Origin: Cheilinus undulatus
Taxonomy: Eukaryota > Chordata > Actinopteri > Labriformes > Labridae
Reading direction: 5' to 3'
NCBI RefSeq assembly: GCF_018320785.1
Contig: NC_054869.1
Coordinates: 33,458,289 to 33,522,288, forward strand
Length of the DNA stretch: 64,000 nucleotides
Below the pieces are notes generated by a model. It was not told the origin of the DNA, searched no databases, and saw only the letters and a list, made by a program, of their open reading frames with translations. This document shows, one piece after another, positions 38,657-53,904 of the stretch (position 1 is the stretch's first letter; each line of letters starts with the position of its first letter). The translations under genes and the position numbers were made by a program.

Positions 38657-39073
38657 TTTATTTTGGACTGAATCAATGAATACAAAAACATTTGGGGTGG
38701 GTTGGCAGTGTGAAACCACAGGAAGTATTTACAAATACGATATCTACAAGAAGGAATGGGATGCTTGATAAATGCTTTTCCAAAACGGGCAAAAATAGAG
38801 ACAGAAGTGGAATTAACAAGTGCTGGAATTTAAACCAAGCTGTTTGGACTTCAGCTTGCCACTTGAACGTCAGAGTCAAAGCACTGAAGCCTCATTACAC
38901 AGATGATACCACTCATACGGCCGCCTGGAAATAAATGTTGAAACTACACCTTCCACCTTGTGGTGTCAGAAACCTCAGAGTGATCATCAAATGCAGAGCT
39001 ACCTCCAGATCACCCAAGTGTCCCAGTTGACGGCTTTCTCTATTCTCCCTTTTTGGTTCAGACATACAACTAC
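38657..39073 (-). other. pcna: pcna 3' UTR with candidate polyadenylation signal
   Basis: Downstream of the pcna stop codon the first good minus-strand AATAAA lies at 38657-38662, giving a 3' UTR of about 410 nt. The 80-codon plus-strand open frame across this stretch (38692-38934) looks like a chance ORF antisense to the UTR. The UTR end is inferred from the hexamer alone. Confidence 0.5.
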
Positions 39074-41960
<2,887 letters not shown>

Positions 41961-42485
41961 GAAGTCGGCCATGTTGGAGAGGACAATTTTGGAAAAAAAA
42001 AATGTGTTGAATTAGCTGAATTAATTAAAATAACGTACAAAGGTTGACTTAAACAGGCGGTGATGGTGGTTATTTCAATTACAAACCGTAAAGGTTGTAA
42101 TTATGAAGTAGTAGTCTATTGTAGTGCAAATAAAATGCACAAAGCAGGAATTTAAGTGGAATATTATTACACTCCTTTATTTCTCTTCTTTCATCTTTGG
42201 GTTTCGATGTTGGTGGACATAACCCAAGATGTATAGAAGACAAAATAGGTTTAAAATAATTTTATGGAATGCAATCATTGGCTTGAGGCAATAAAAATAT
42301 TGTTTATACCTTTCTATTAAACACATTCATTATGAGATGCTGATTAATCCCCAAAATATGTAAACTTGGGAAATTTTCATGCAAGCCATTTAGCTGCCAT
42401 TTTGAACTGTCTGCCATCAGACATAACATTGCCATCTTAATCAGAATTAAATACAAAACAGTAAGTTGTTAAATGTTTGTCTTAT
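41961..42485. other. Intergenic sequence between the pcna promoter and a Tc1-like element
   Basis: AT-rich with no features recognised. Confidence 0.5.
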
Positions 42486-43350
42486 ACATACCAGTCAAAA
42501 GTTTGGACACACCTTGTTATTCAAAGGTTTTTCTTTATTTTTTTTTATTATTTTCTACATTGTAGATAAATACTGAAGACATCAAAACTATGAAACTGGA
42601 ATTATGTAGTAAACAAAAAAAGTTCTAAACCAGAATATGTTTTATATTTCAGATTCTTTAAAGTAGCCACCTTTTGCTCTGATGACAGCTTGGCACACTC
42701 CTGTCATTCTCTGAATCAGACTTATGAGTTTGTCACCTGGAATGGTTTTCCAACAGTCTTGCAGATGCAGACCACTTATTAGCTGCTACCTTCACTTTGC
42801 AGTCCAACTCATCCCAAATCATCTCAGTTTGGTCTAAGTCTGGTGTTTGTGGAGGCTAGTTCATCTGATGCAGCACCCCATCACTCTGTTTATTGATCAA
42901 ACAGCCCTTACATAGTTTGGAGGTGTGTTTTGGAGTTATTGTCCTGTTGAAAAATAAATGATAGCCCCAGTAAGTGGAGGACAGATGGAATGGCATGTCC
43001 CTGCAGAATGCTGTAATAGCCATGCTAGTTGGGAGTGACTTGAATTTTTTCACCAACAGTGTCACCATCAAAGCTCCTCCTCCAGACTTCACGATAGGGT
43101 CCACAGGCGTACATAGAAACCATCCAGCCACCTCTTCTGCATCTCACAAAGACATGGCAGGTGGAAACAAAAATCTCAGATTTGGACTCATCAGACCAAA
43201 GTACAGATTTCCACTGGTCTTATGCCTATTCCTTGTGTTTTTTTTTTACCCAAGGACTTCTGTTCTTCTTGTTGCTCTTCCTCAGTAGTGTTTCTTTGCA
43301 GCCATTTGACCATGAAGGCCTGATAACTTGGGTATATTCTTCACACATCA
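42486..43350 (-). mobile_element. Degenerate Tc1-like transposon between pcna and the aminopeptidase gene
   Basis: The left end CAGTCAAAAGTTTGGACACA (from 42491) is the terminal repeat of a very common fish Tc1-like family. On the minus strand near 43205-43140 transposase signature residues W.SVLWSDESKSEIF are readable, followed by frame breaks. No right terminal repeat is visible before the aminopeptidase 3' UTR, so the element appears truncated. Confidence 0.75.
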
Positions 43351-43423
43351 GCAGAGACAAATTATAATATAAACAATAAAGTGCAGAATAATTAGAGAAA
43401 ACACAGTGAACCTTTGATTTGTT

Positions 43424-43779
43424 TTTATTGGGGAGTGCTTGCTTTGACTCTTGGTGTCACTAATCACACAAATGTCCTCATGTTTGTGCACACATACAGA
43501 TGTATAAAAAGATATTTGCTTTTCAAACTGCCATTAACCCCTGAGTATAAACAGATTGAGGCCACTTCAGAACAGGGTCATTTGACACATAGTGGGGATA
43601 GGATGAATATCACAAGATTTTAGAAAAGGAAAAAAAACATTGAAGCAGAGAAGCATTCTGGTGTAATTAGGAATCCATCACAAGTTACGGCAGGAATATG
43701 ATCTATACAGTGTGTGGACGGTTACAAATTTGCTTTGGACTAAATTCAGGGGCTGTAGTCTTTTTTTTTTACACTGTGT
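43424..43779 (-). other. Aminopeptidase 3' UTR with candidate polyadenylation signal
   Basis: A minus-strand AATAAA at 43424-43429 lies about 350 nt past the stop codon and is the first good candidate. A degenerate Tc1-like element begins shortly beyond it. The assignment rests on the hexamer only. Confidence 0.4.
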
Positions 43780-46700
43780 TCAAAGACTATCAGACAAAAT
43801 GTAGTTGGCAGCCATGGCGATGACTGGGGCTCCAGTTGGGACACCGGGGTAAGGACCGCTGGATCCTGCGATATCGACATGGGAGTATGGCAGAGGCCTG
43901 TCAGAATCCACACCATGCTGAAAAGAAAAATCAGTGTCAAGGTTAATGGTTACTTGTCTTTATTATCAACTCTCCATACTTGCAGATTAATAATAACTAA
44001 TTGTGATAATGTGCAAGCACCTTGTCAAGCCCAGAGGCCATGATGAGGAAGGCTGCAGGGGTCTGATGTCCTCGAGGGGTTGCAGAGGACGGCAGGTTGT
44101 TAGACTGCAGAATATCCTCATATTCAGACTTGCCTTTGTGGAACTCGTAGTCCTCTCGTCTGATCATTGACACCTCAAACACGTCACCCAAAACATCTCC
44201 AGCTGCACAAAAGACAAACAAAATCACTTGCCATTTGCTTTACACAATAAAAAGGTTTTAGATGGGGTTTGAAGCATTTGATTTGATTCAATTAAAATAG
44301 GAACTCCTGCTATTTAAACCAAGGTAAACATTACTAAGAATAACAGGCCTACATACACTTGTTCTTGCCAAATGACCTAAAACTATCCATTATTACAACG
44401 GTGTATTAGGGCCACATTTAAAAAAGAAAATAAAGAGGATCTGTTAAATTTTAAGAAAAATCTTGAAATTCTCAAATTGAAAAAGTTGTTAAGTTATGAG
44501 AATTTTTTTTTACTTTAAAAGTTGTGAATGTACATGAACCAAAACTTAGAATTTAAGATTATAAAGTAAAAAAGTCAGAAATCAAACCAGTATTTTCAGT
44601 TTGGTTTCTTGTATATTTTTAACTTCACACTGTTGTAAATTTATGATTTTTAAAATCTTAAAAAAAGGAGCTAAAGACAAACACCTCTGTGCCTGTGCTA
44701 TCTGATGAATTCTTAGACTAAAAAGTTCTTAATTTATCCCACAAGAAAAATGTGGAATAATAAAGGATAAACTTTAAAACAGATGCCACAGAAGTGAATA
44801 AAATCATCGTATCCTTACAGAACACAAAATGCAGGGATGTCTTTCAGCTCGATACCATGTTTATTAAAAAACAACAAAACATGTTAGTGCCACCAATCAC
44901 TCACTTGATCAATCTATTAATTAAACACAATGTTTTTCCAAATGCCTGGAAGCAAGCCATTGTTACCCTGATCTTTAAGTCTGGAGACCATCATGATGCC
45001 AGTAATTTCAGACCAATAAGTATTCTTCCAGTGCTTTCAAAAGTTACTGAGAAGGTTGTAATCAAATGACTGACAACTTATCCAGCAGATAGCAACTTTG
45101 GTTTACATCCATTGCAGTTTGGCCTTTAGGCCCAATCACTCCACTGAAACAGCTGCTTTACATCTGATCGAGCAGATAAAATCTAAACTAGACAAAGGAG
45201 TGGCAGTTGGTGCCGTATTTTTAGATCTGAGAAAAGCATTTGACACAGTAAATCATATTGTTCTTATCCCTAACTTTCAAAATTCAATTTTTCATCCGAA
45301 ACACTGCAATGGATGTCTTCTTTTTTATCTGATAGGATGCAATGTGTTAAAGTTAATGATGTATTTACTGATAATATTAAGTGTACAATGGATGTGCCAC
45401 AAGGTTCTATTTTAGGCCCCCTTCAATTTAGTCTCTACATCAATGATCTGCCACAGGTGTGTCAAGGCATGGATCTGCAAATGTATGCCGACGATACTGT
45501 TTTATGTACCCATGCAAAAACTGCTGAACTAGCAGCTAGGAAGCTGACAGCAGCTATGGAAAGGATCACAGAGTGGCTTGACCAGTTATGCCTCAGCCTT
45601 AACATAAGCAAAACAAAAGGTATGCTCCTCTCTAAAACCAACAAGTCTGCCAGCAATGACATTTTTATAAAGGCTGAGAGGACTGAAATTGCGAGGGAGC
45701 TTAAATATTTTGGTGTAATAATTGATTCAAATCTTAATTAAGTCACATGTGAAAAAAATGACCCAAACCATCAGGTACAATCTGACACATTTTAGACATA
45801 TTAGAGGTTGTCTTTTGATGGATGCCTCAAAGGCTTTCATGCACGAAACAGCCATTAAACCACTGGAATCTCTGTATAAACAAACCTTAAAAACTCTAGA
45901 TAAAAAAATCTATGCAATATCACCATAGCAGGATTCTAGAAAAGCATCATCTGCTTAGCTTTGAGAATTTTGAACTGTTTTCTAATTTGTGTCATATGTT
46001 TAAAATTTTAAATGGCTTGGCTTCTCCCCTATTATGTCAATTTGTTAATTTTTGCCCTGAGCAGTCCATAAAATCCACCAGAATATCTTCAATAAGAGAT
46101 TGTTCTGTGCCTTTTTGTCACACTGCTTGTGGTCAGTCAGCTTTCTCTGTAAAAGCCACGACTCAGTGAAACGCTCTCCCTGACAGCATTAAGAACTCTG
46201 ATTCTATCAGAAGCTTCAAGAACAAACTCAAAAATCTACTGAAAGACACTCAACTCTGTAACCACTGATTTTATAACATCATTTTAAATATGACTGTGTG
46301 AATGTGTTTGTGGGTATGAGTGTATGTGCCTGTGTGGGTGATCTACAGCTCTGCAGCTTTGTGCTAATGTTTTATTTTGATTTCTTTGTGATATTTTACA
46401 ACTGATGTTTTAATTGTGACCTGCCAAAGGACTGCCGATGTACATTAGCTTTATGCCAACTCTAGTAAAATGCATCAAGTGGAAATATTTATGTTTTTTA
46501 TTGTACATAGTCCCTTTACTAATAAACAAACAAACAAATGAATAAATAAATAAATAAAACAAAGTAGGATTAAATCACATGAATACTTTGAGAAGATGTA
46601 GACCACTGCAACATATGATGTTGCTCACAAAAAATGTTGATCTATAAAATATTTTTTTTCAATAATAAGTTTATCACCAAGACCTGTAACTAATAGGGCA

Positions 46701-49700
46701 TTTTTTTCAACCCCCTGACAGCACTACTCAAGAATATTTTGTGACATGTTAATTCCTCCTCTGATCAGAAACATAACTCTCCCAGTCAAATTTTATTCCT
46801 CTAATATTCTCACCTTTCTGCAACTGAGCTGCGTTGTTGTTGCGATGGGCCGGTCCATTATCCATGATGATCTACAAAAGACAATTCCAGACTGAACTTA
46901 GAACAAACAATGAATTCTGCAGCAAAAGGTAGTTTAATTGTTGATTTATAGATACAAACACCCCTTAGGGAGTTGTATTAATATGTTTATACTGTGTTTA
47001 AATTCTGCATTGCTCACAGAGTAGTTAGGTCCCATTGCTCTGATGGCGTGTCCTGTCAGAGTAGCGATGGTAAACAGCTGAGGAGCAGTCTCCTGTATGG
47101 CCTGCAGACACAGATAGCTTAAGAGAATCAGAAGGGGCAGACATGCAGAAAAGGGTGCACAATTTAGTTTAAAAAAATTATCAGCTGGATATTTTTACCT
47201 TCTCCTTCATCTCACAGAGCAGGTCCACCATCACCATACGACCCTCAGCATCTGTGTTTCCTACTCTCACTCTGCGACCAGCACGGGAAACCACCAGCTC
47301 ATCAGCCACGTAGCACTCTGAGAAAAAACACATAGAAAAAACATGAAGAAATACAAACAGCTGAGCTGGGTAAAAGGAGTTATCTATGGAGAGGGAAATT
47401 TGAAAAAGTAACATATATAATGTTGATTGCACTGACCTGCTCCAACACTGTTCCTCACCATGGCCATGGAACCAATCACCTTCAAGTTTTCTGGCCTCAG
47501 CTTAGCTAATATCTAAAAAGGGTAAACTTTAAGTTTCAGTTTAGGTATAGTTTCTTACTGTTATGACAAATGAGGGAGATAAACCCTTGTTTTCTCTGGA
47601 GTGTAACTAAAACTATGGACTATGTTCATTTTTTACATCTGTATCTGAATACAGAGTCTGAGTCTTCAAGATGGATTTGCAGTAAAAGTATTTATTTCTC
47701 AGATGCAGAGGTTTCACTCACCTGGAAGAAGCCAGCGACGGCAGCAGCTCCACACTTGTCTCTGTGCATCCCTGCCATGACTCCACCAGCCTTGATGTCA
47801 GCTCCGCCAGTGTCATATGTGATGCCCTGGATATATGAAGTATGCAACAAATTATTTCATAAGCTTCCAGTTTAATGTAGACACTATAAATGGTATTTTT
47901 AGCTAATGCTTCAAATTGCACCCAACATACCATTTTGAAAACCTAAATCAGCCTAACATAATCCTTAAATGAAGACATTACTGGTCTGTTTAATAAAAGC
48001 TTGGATTTTGATTTTTAAAAAGCTGTAAGAAGTAATGCTTTTGAGTTGGTGATGGACTATATGCCCTGGCACTGATTATAACATCCACCACCATACCTGC
48101 CAACATTTAGGTTACAAAACACTAGGGACATGTGGCCCCACGATACGATATTATTAAGATACTTGGGTCATGATCCGATCTTGCGATTTTGAACATTTTG
48201 CAGTATTACGATACCAAATATTGCGATAAATTTCGATCTATACCATTTTTTCAACTGTTTAGCTGACTTGACATTAATCTTGCCCTCATGTTTGTCGTAT
48301 TTCTGCAGTATTTTATTTTCATGTAGCGTTTCTTCCAAACCTCATTGGTCATGTCCATCTCATTTGTGCCCTGCTTGCATTCCTTATGTCCTTCCCCTGG
48401 TGCTGCCATTTTTGTTGTACTAACTTTCTCCTGCTCTATGACCGTCACCTCTGCTGATCTCACTGGACAAACAAATGTACAAGCTATTGATTTTATTTTT
48501 ACATTATCATAGACTTCAGTTCATATTAGCAATTAATTTGAAAAAAGAAATCGATGCATGGTGAACGAGCGGTTACGATATATCACCGGACAAAATATCG
48601 CGGTACTATGGTGTATCGATTTTTTTCTCCAACCCCTACAAAACACAGGAGGTCTGGGGGGTTCAAGAAGAGCCCAGAGATGTGTCTCAATGCCATGCTT
48701 GTTCCATGTTTAGCTAAAGCAATTATGGACTTGATTAAGGATTATGAACAACAATTATCAATGTTTTAAGAGGAGGGCGATTTGTACTAGCTCTCCTTCA
48801 GATAAAACTTAAAGTATGCATGTCAAAATGGATTCTGGTAAATGATGATGCTAAGATAAGAAGCAAATGTTCTTCTATTGGTAAGCGTCAGGATTCACGT
48901 TGTTGACGTTTGGTGAGGCTGTCAAACTAGACGACGATGCAAGAAAAATTCTGACATGCTAGTCTTGTTGAAACGTGGTCATGGGGCATCTTTGATGCCT
49001 CGTTGATTGTGTCGTACTACAAGACCATTTGTCGTTCCCGATTTGCAAAATTGGACCCAAGGTTTGAGGATGAGCTCCAACGTTGAAGTAGAGCCAAAAT
49101 TGATCATAATTAAATAAAAAATAAGCTAAAACGAGGCATTTTTGAAAAATTTAAAATACAAAAAGCAGTTGTAAAAAACAATTACAACATACCTGAAATT
49201 TAAAACAAAAGGTAAAAAGTAAATAAATATTAAAACTTACAAAAGATCCAAAATTATTAAAACCCTGGTGGGAACACATACATTTCTTTGAGAAGTAGGT
49301 CTGGAGGTCAGTTTTGTGCGAACAGATGCACCAAAGATCCTAGGGTCACAATACACCACTAATAGTTTTAGTATCTTTTATGGTTTTGACACTACATTGG
49401 TATAATTTCTGGGGCTGGTTGGTTGACATTTCTCTAAAATGTAATCACGTTTAAAGATAATATTATGTGAAAATAATTCAAGATCTATTCTAGGGGTACT
49501 AGTGGTTCAGGGACTGAAGTCTAAGAGCATCTTCCCACCTTTCCAACCAGCATGAGCGTCTTTGTGATCGGACCTGCTCCACAGTACTGCAGCTTGATGA
49601 CTCTGCCCTGATGACGAGGCACACCTGCATTAAGAGGACATAATACTGAATAAACAATGTAAACTTTATACAAATTTAAGGTTATAATAATCCTTAAAGT

Positions 49701-52592
49701 CTGTGTCTATGCCACTAAAATGCTCTCATACAGTTGGCACAGCGGTTGACAGCAGCCAGACAGGGATACTCTCTCTCAAAAACTGCCAGGTCGCTCACCA
49801 CTTCCACCTAGAAGCAAAAAACCCCCACACATATTCTCATGTTAGGGACCAGGAAAACATTTATAAGTTTTATTTAAGACTGAAATGGTTCCTTCACATG
49901 CCTCTGAATTTGTTTGCACACAAAACTTTGTTTCACAGTACCTGCACCGGGCTGTCCCTGAAGAGTTCCTGCACATATTTAGCCACACGAGGAGCAGCCA
50001 TACGCTCAGGATCTGAGCCGCCAATGTCACGACATGCAAGTCTGAAGAAAGGAAACAGGTCAGCTGGTGAAGGAGTATTAACAGCACAGCATAAGAGAAA
50101 CATCTTAAACGTATGTGTGACATACGCAACCCACCTCCCACTCTCCAGAGCATCAGCCAGCTCCACCAGCCTCCTCCCCTCTGCCTCCTCAGGTGCCCAC
50201 AGCCCCAGAACACACACCTTGTACTCAGAGGGTTTGACTTTGGCCTCTCTTACTTCCAGGGGCTTTAGAGGGGAAAAATACATACGCCCTTTTTTAAATT
50301 TTACTTTATTGCTGGCATCTTATTACTAGAAACAGGCAAACGCAACCGAGATAGTCTTCTGTTTGAATATGTTGTATAATACATGGTGTCAGGAAACAAT
50401 TCACGAGCAATAACATTTAAACACTGATAGAAATAATACATAACTAACACTCAAACCACAGAAAAGCACACCACTTCCCTATCTCTTTTGCTCAGTGCTC
50501 CTTCCCAGAGCAGCCAGTTCTCTCAATTTCCATTTGCAAAAGCTGATTCAGTTTGTGTTTCTTTGCCAACATGTTTTATTCCAAACCCAAAGAATATGTT
50601 TTATAAGAATCACATGCCAAAACATTTGTAAACACTTTGCAAAATTCCATATAAACAAAGTTATTATTATTATTATTATTATTATACTAAGCAGAATACA
50701 TGATACTGCCTTTTTAAAAGTATTAACAAAGCCTAATTTCAGATAGTTAAAAAAAACTTTACTCTTGCAGATCCTCCTTAAAAGTATCTTAAGTAAGTTC
50801 TCACCATGTAGAGAGCCTGAAGGGCTCCCAGTGCAGCCACGATGGTACTGTTCTTGTAGTTCCTGTGAGGAGGGCAGACCAGAAGGGGGCGCAGCATACC
50901 TGTTTTTAAAGCCCTGAAAAGACAAATTAAAAAAACAGCAAAGAAACACTGAGATCAAAAAGCAACTTGAAACATCAAAGCAGAAGAAAACCTTCAGCTT
51001 CTGTGAACTAACCGTTTGACTCCGTTGAGTGCTGCATCACTGAAGCGCCTGACATCATCGTAGTCACGGTTAACAGGGCCAGTGGAGGCAAACACCAGGC
51101 GGTTCCCAGGCAGACCAGGGACCTTCAGGACCACCACCTCCTCCCCAAGACCACTGTCAACCTATAAGAGGGAGAGCACACCAAAGAGAAAACGCATCAG
51201 TGGAAAACAATGCTAACATGGCTGCAACTAGGGATCCAAAAATGCATCCTCATGAGAGTCCTTATGTTTTATACATTTCAAGCTAATCCACTTGTGACAA
51301 ATAAGAGTATTTTTCTTCAAATCCTTCTTGCATATGTGCACAATTTCCCTCAGAAAGAAGGCACTGATGCAAAGGCCAGTCTCAAGATTTAGAGCATTAA
51401 TACTCCTTTTCACAATAACACTATGACTCACAGTAATCAGTAAGTTTCTAGTCAAACAGAAGCAGTTACAAATGTGTCACTGGGTTTAATGGCTGCATGT
51501 GGAAGAAGAGCAGAGCTTACAGAGCTGTAGTCCTGCAGCGGTGCTTTCAGACACTCAAGCTCAGAGGGCAGCGTGTCATGGCTCTGGGTCACCAGCACAA
51601 TGCCATCAAAACTGAGAAAGAGAGAAAAACATGAACTTAAAACATTTTAAAGTATTTAGATGTGGTGAGCTGGTGTTACTATGTTCCTCCAAGAGGTGAT
51701 GAGCAAGTACTGCTGGGTATTTATATTTCAGATCTGGCTATGTCCAGTAGTTTTTTTTTTTTTTGGCTTTGTTCACTGGCTATAGTAGCTAAATGGAGAA
51801 AGGTTTCATATTGCTCTTCCACAGGGTCATCCAAGTTGCTTAAGCTGCCCCAAACCAGAACAGCTAAGTGGAAGCAAAGCATTTTTTCCCTTGTACTCAC
51901 TTCTGGTTCTTGAGGTCTGCAGTCCATTCAAGGGGCTGGATGCTAAACAGAGAAAACACAGAAAGGAACAACACTTAATTCCTCTTTTATAAGCAAAGTC
52001 AGCAGCATTGTAGGACACAGAAAATCTATCTCTTAAAACACAGAGTACCTGGTATCAGTTTTTATAATGCAGGTTAATGATAACAGAGTGGGTCAAAGTT
52101 TTAAATCCTGCAAGACCTTTGAGATCTGCCTCTCTAAGCGTGTTACAGTCTGATTTCTGGTCTGACTGCAGTGAAAAAAAAACTTTATACGTTTTAGCTT
52201 GCACTTTTTAGGAAGCAGGGGATCACATGATAGCTCACACTCAGACTGAAAGTGAAATGTCAGCAGCAAAAAGGAGGATGGGCCCTTTATTTGGAAACTA
52301 AATCCAGAAAGTGCAACTTTGTGCAACATGCGAGAATCAAATTTCATACGTTGAGCTGTGCATGACTAAACTTAATGAAATAACGCGCTGGAGAAAAAAT
52401 GGATAACTATTTGAATTACTTAATTGAACTAAATCAAGAAAATATGAAGAGTTAAGAATAGTGCTCTAAAACCCCCATCTCCTCTATTTCTCCCCTAAGT
52501 GCGCGCGGAGCTGCAGTCAGCTGCCAGTTAGAAAACGTTAACCCAGCAGTGATGTTGAACTAAATCCTTCCTAAATCTCACCTGGTGCACAT
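43780..52592 (-). CDS. M17 leucyl-type aminopeptidase, W07G4.4-like subfamily; sixteen coding exons
   Basis: Coding exons in transcript order: 52582-52592, 51901-51942, 51521-51611, 51013-51161, 50805-50913, 50135-50262, 49942-50041, 49732-49807, 49539-49624, 47722-47826, 47437-47512, 47199-47317, 47018-47101, 46814-46871, 44021-44202 and 43780-43917. They total 1554 nt: 517 aa plus TGA. All introns are GT-AG. The C-terminal half carries the M17 catalytic set. By alignment to bovine lens LAP the metal ligands are Lys264, Asp269, Asp287, Asp347 and Glu349 (motifs GKGITYDTGG, HRDKCGAAA, NTDAEGR), and the catalytic residues are Lys276 and Arg351. Known reaction of the family: a two-metal cytosolic exopeptidase releasing N-terminal residues; the substrate is not inferable here. 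The ATG is supported by an in-frame upstream TGA with no intervening ATG. It is not NPEPL1 or LAP3 by sequence. A LINE fragment lies antisense in intron 14 and a hAT MITE in intron 9. Confidence 0.94.
44780..46559 (+). mobile_element. Degenerate non-LTR retrotransposon with reverse transcriptase remnant, antisense in aminopeptidase intron 14
   Basis: The plus strand shows reverse transcriptase motifs in order: FRPISILP (about 45010), FLDLRKAFDTVNH (about 45222), PQGSILGP (about 45397), MYADDTVL (about 45481) and ELKYFGVIID (about 45697). The catalytic YADD box is intact, but the frame shifts at least twice and stops intervene, so it is non-functional. The 5' end is missing. The 3' end is an (AAAT)n-type tail at 46530-46559. 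It belongs to the CR1/L2/Rex1 group by motif style; the clade was not determined. Confidence 0.85.
48123..48638. mobile_element. hAT-type MITE with exact 8-bp target duplication, in aminopeptidase intron 9
   Basis: The ends are TAGGGACATGTGG and CTCCAACCCCTA. The duplication CAAAACAC is exact at 48115-48122 and 48639-48646. The interior is rich in CGATA and ATCGAT motifs, a different subfamily from the 3941 copy. The short ORFs inside it are not coding. Confidence 0.85.
50661..50685. repeat. Trinucleotide repeat (TTA)n in aminopeptidase intron 5
   Basis: Eight TTA units in the intron between exons 50805-50913 and 50135-50262. Confidence 0.9.
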
Positions 52593-53174
52593 TTTCGGTC
52601 CTCCTCCTCCGGTGTCCTCTTTGTGAAAGAGACAGCTGAACGCCGATGATCAAAGATCCTTCCCTTCCCGGGTGATCACATGACCCGTTTAGTTGAACTC
52701 GTGACGCCTTCGCGAGCTTAATGTAGCTCGTCATTACAACAATCCAGCTCGCTTAACGTGATGTATTTTCTATAGCAAGAATAGTGTTATTGGGTAAAAC
52801 AGTCTTTACAAATATCGGATGCTTCTTGTTTTTTCCCATCTGAGCGACAAAACTGTTAAGTGGTATACTATTTCGAAAATATACGGACTGGTAGAGTGCA
52901 GCTATATGAAAGTTCAATGTTTCCACTGTACGTAAAGGCGCAGATTTGTTATGTAGGGAATTGTAGTTTTTAAAGCTGATAAAAAATGGCCAAAATCATA
53001 AATAAGACGAGTGCGTTAACAGTAAAATACGTAGTACTTGAAATCATAGTTTTAGTATCAAAACTTGATTCATTTATCTACTTTAGCTGAACATTTTACC
53101 TCGTTTCAACCAGGGCTGATCTTTTGAACTACAAATCTAACCGGAAGTAGAGTTCTCCGTGGCGAACACGAAAG
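52593..53174. promoter_or_regulatory. Shared head-to-head promoter region of the aminopeptidase and FAHD2 genes
   Basis: The aminopeptidase start codon (minus, 52592) and the presumed non-coding first exon of FAHD2 (plus, ending 53174 with donor gtgagt) are under 600 bp apart and diverge. On the aminopeptidase side there is an M-box/E-box TCACATGA (52676-52683), the type bound by MITF/TFE factors. On the FAHD2 side an ETS-type CCGGAAGT (53141-53148) lies just before the donor. No TATA box is evident. Co-regulation is an inference from the layout. Confidence 0.55.
53141..53174 (+). other. Probable non-coding first exon (5' UTR) of FAHD2, donor at 53175
   Basis: The first FAHD2 coding exon begins with its ATG directly after a pyrimidine-rich acceptor (AG at 55891-55892), so an upstream UTR exon is required. 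The best donor in the right place is AAAG/gtgagt at 53174/53175, shortly after an ETS site. The 5' boundary is not visible from sequence; the start coordinate here is nominal. Confidence 0.45.
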
Positions 53175-53904
53175 GTGAGTATTACCAAAGGCGGTGCAAA
53201 GTGCAAGCAAGAAAACCAGGGTTTTCAGGAGCAGGTTAGAGTCACTTTCCTGTTGAAACTGATCTTTAATTCCAGGTAAAAACCGAACTGCACAGCTACA
53301 GGTCGAGCAGCAGGTAGGCAGAAGTTTCAAACAGCTGCAGCGCCTGCAGCAAACCTCTGTACCCTGAATATGATTGATAGCTTTATTATCAAGTGATGGC
53401 AGATAACGACGAATGCAGGTTTGAGTAGACATTCCCAAAATCATCGCCTTGCCCTATTTGGCAGTCTGCTTTTGATAAACCAGTTTCGGTGTAGTGCTAA
53501 GTTGGCTGACAGATGCTAAACTAACATGGGATTTAATTACATGGTAAGAAGTCAAAACTGAATCTCTCATCATTGTCTGTGCAAAATGTATGAGAAAAAA
53601 ATGCTAGTTTTTTATGCTTTGCTCTGCTTAAACCGTTTTAAACTTGAGGTTTAGGACTTAAAGGTGAACAAACAACAAACCTGAAGATGTCAATTTGGCC
53701 TTAAGAAAGTTTCAAGGACAAACAAACTGATTATCAAAAAATATCTTGAGTTGACTTCAATTTGTGTGTAGGTGCCAGCAGGTGTTGAAACAGTACTAAA
53801 ATACTGTACTCAAGTCAAACCAAATGAAAAATGACTTAAGGAGCAGTAAAACTACTGAATTACTTATTACTCTCTTAGTAACCTACACAAGTTTTAGTAG
53901 GAAG

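Noticed and set aside
38692-38934. 80-codon plus-strand open frame
   Set aside because: It overlaps the pcna 3' UTR in antisense and has no supporting features.
49703-50329. 208-codon open frame on the plus strand
   Set aside because: It is the antisense shadow of aminopeptidase exons at 49732-49807, 49942-50041 and 50135-50262, where codon structure on the other strand suppresses stops.
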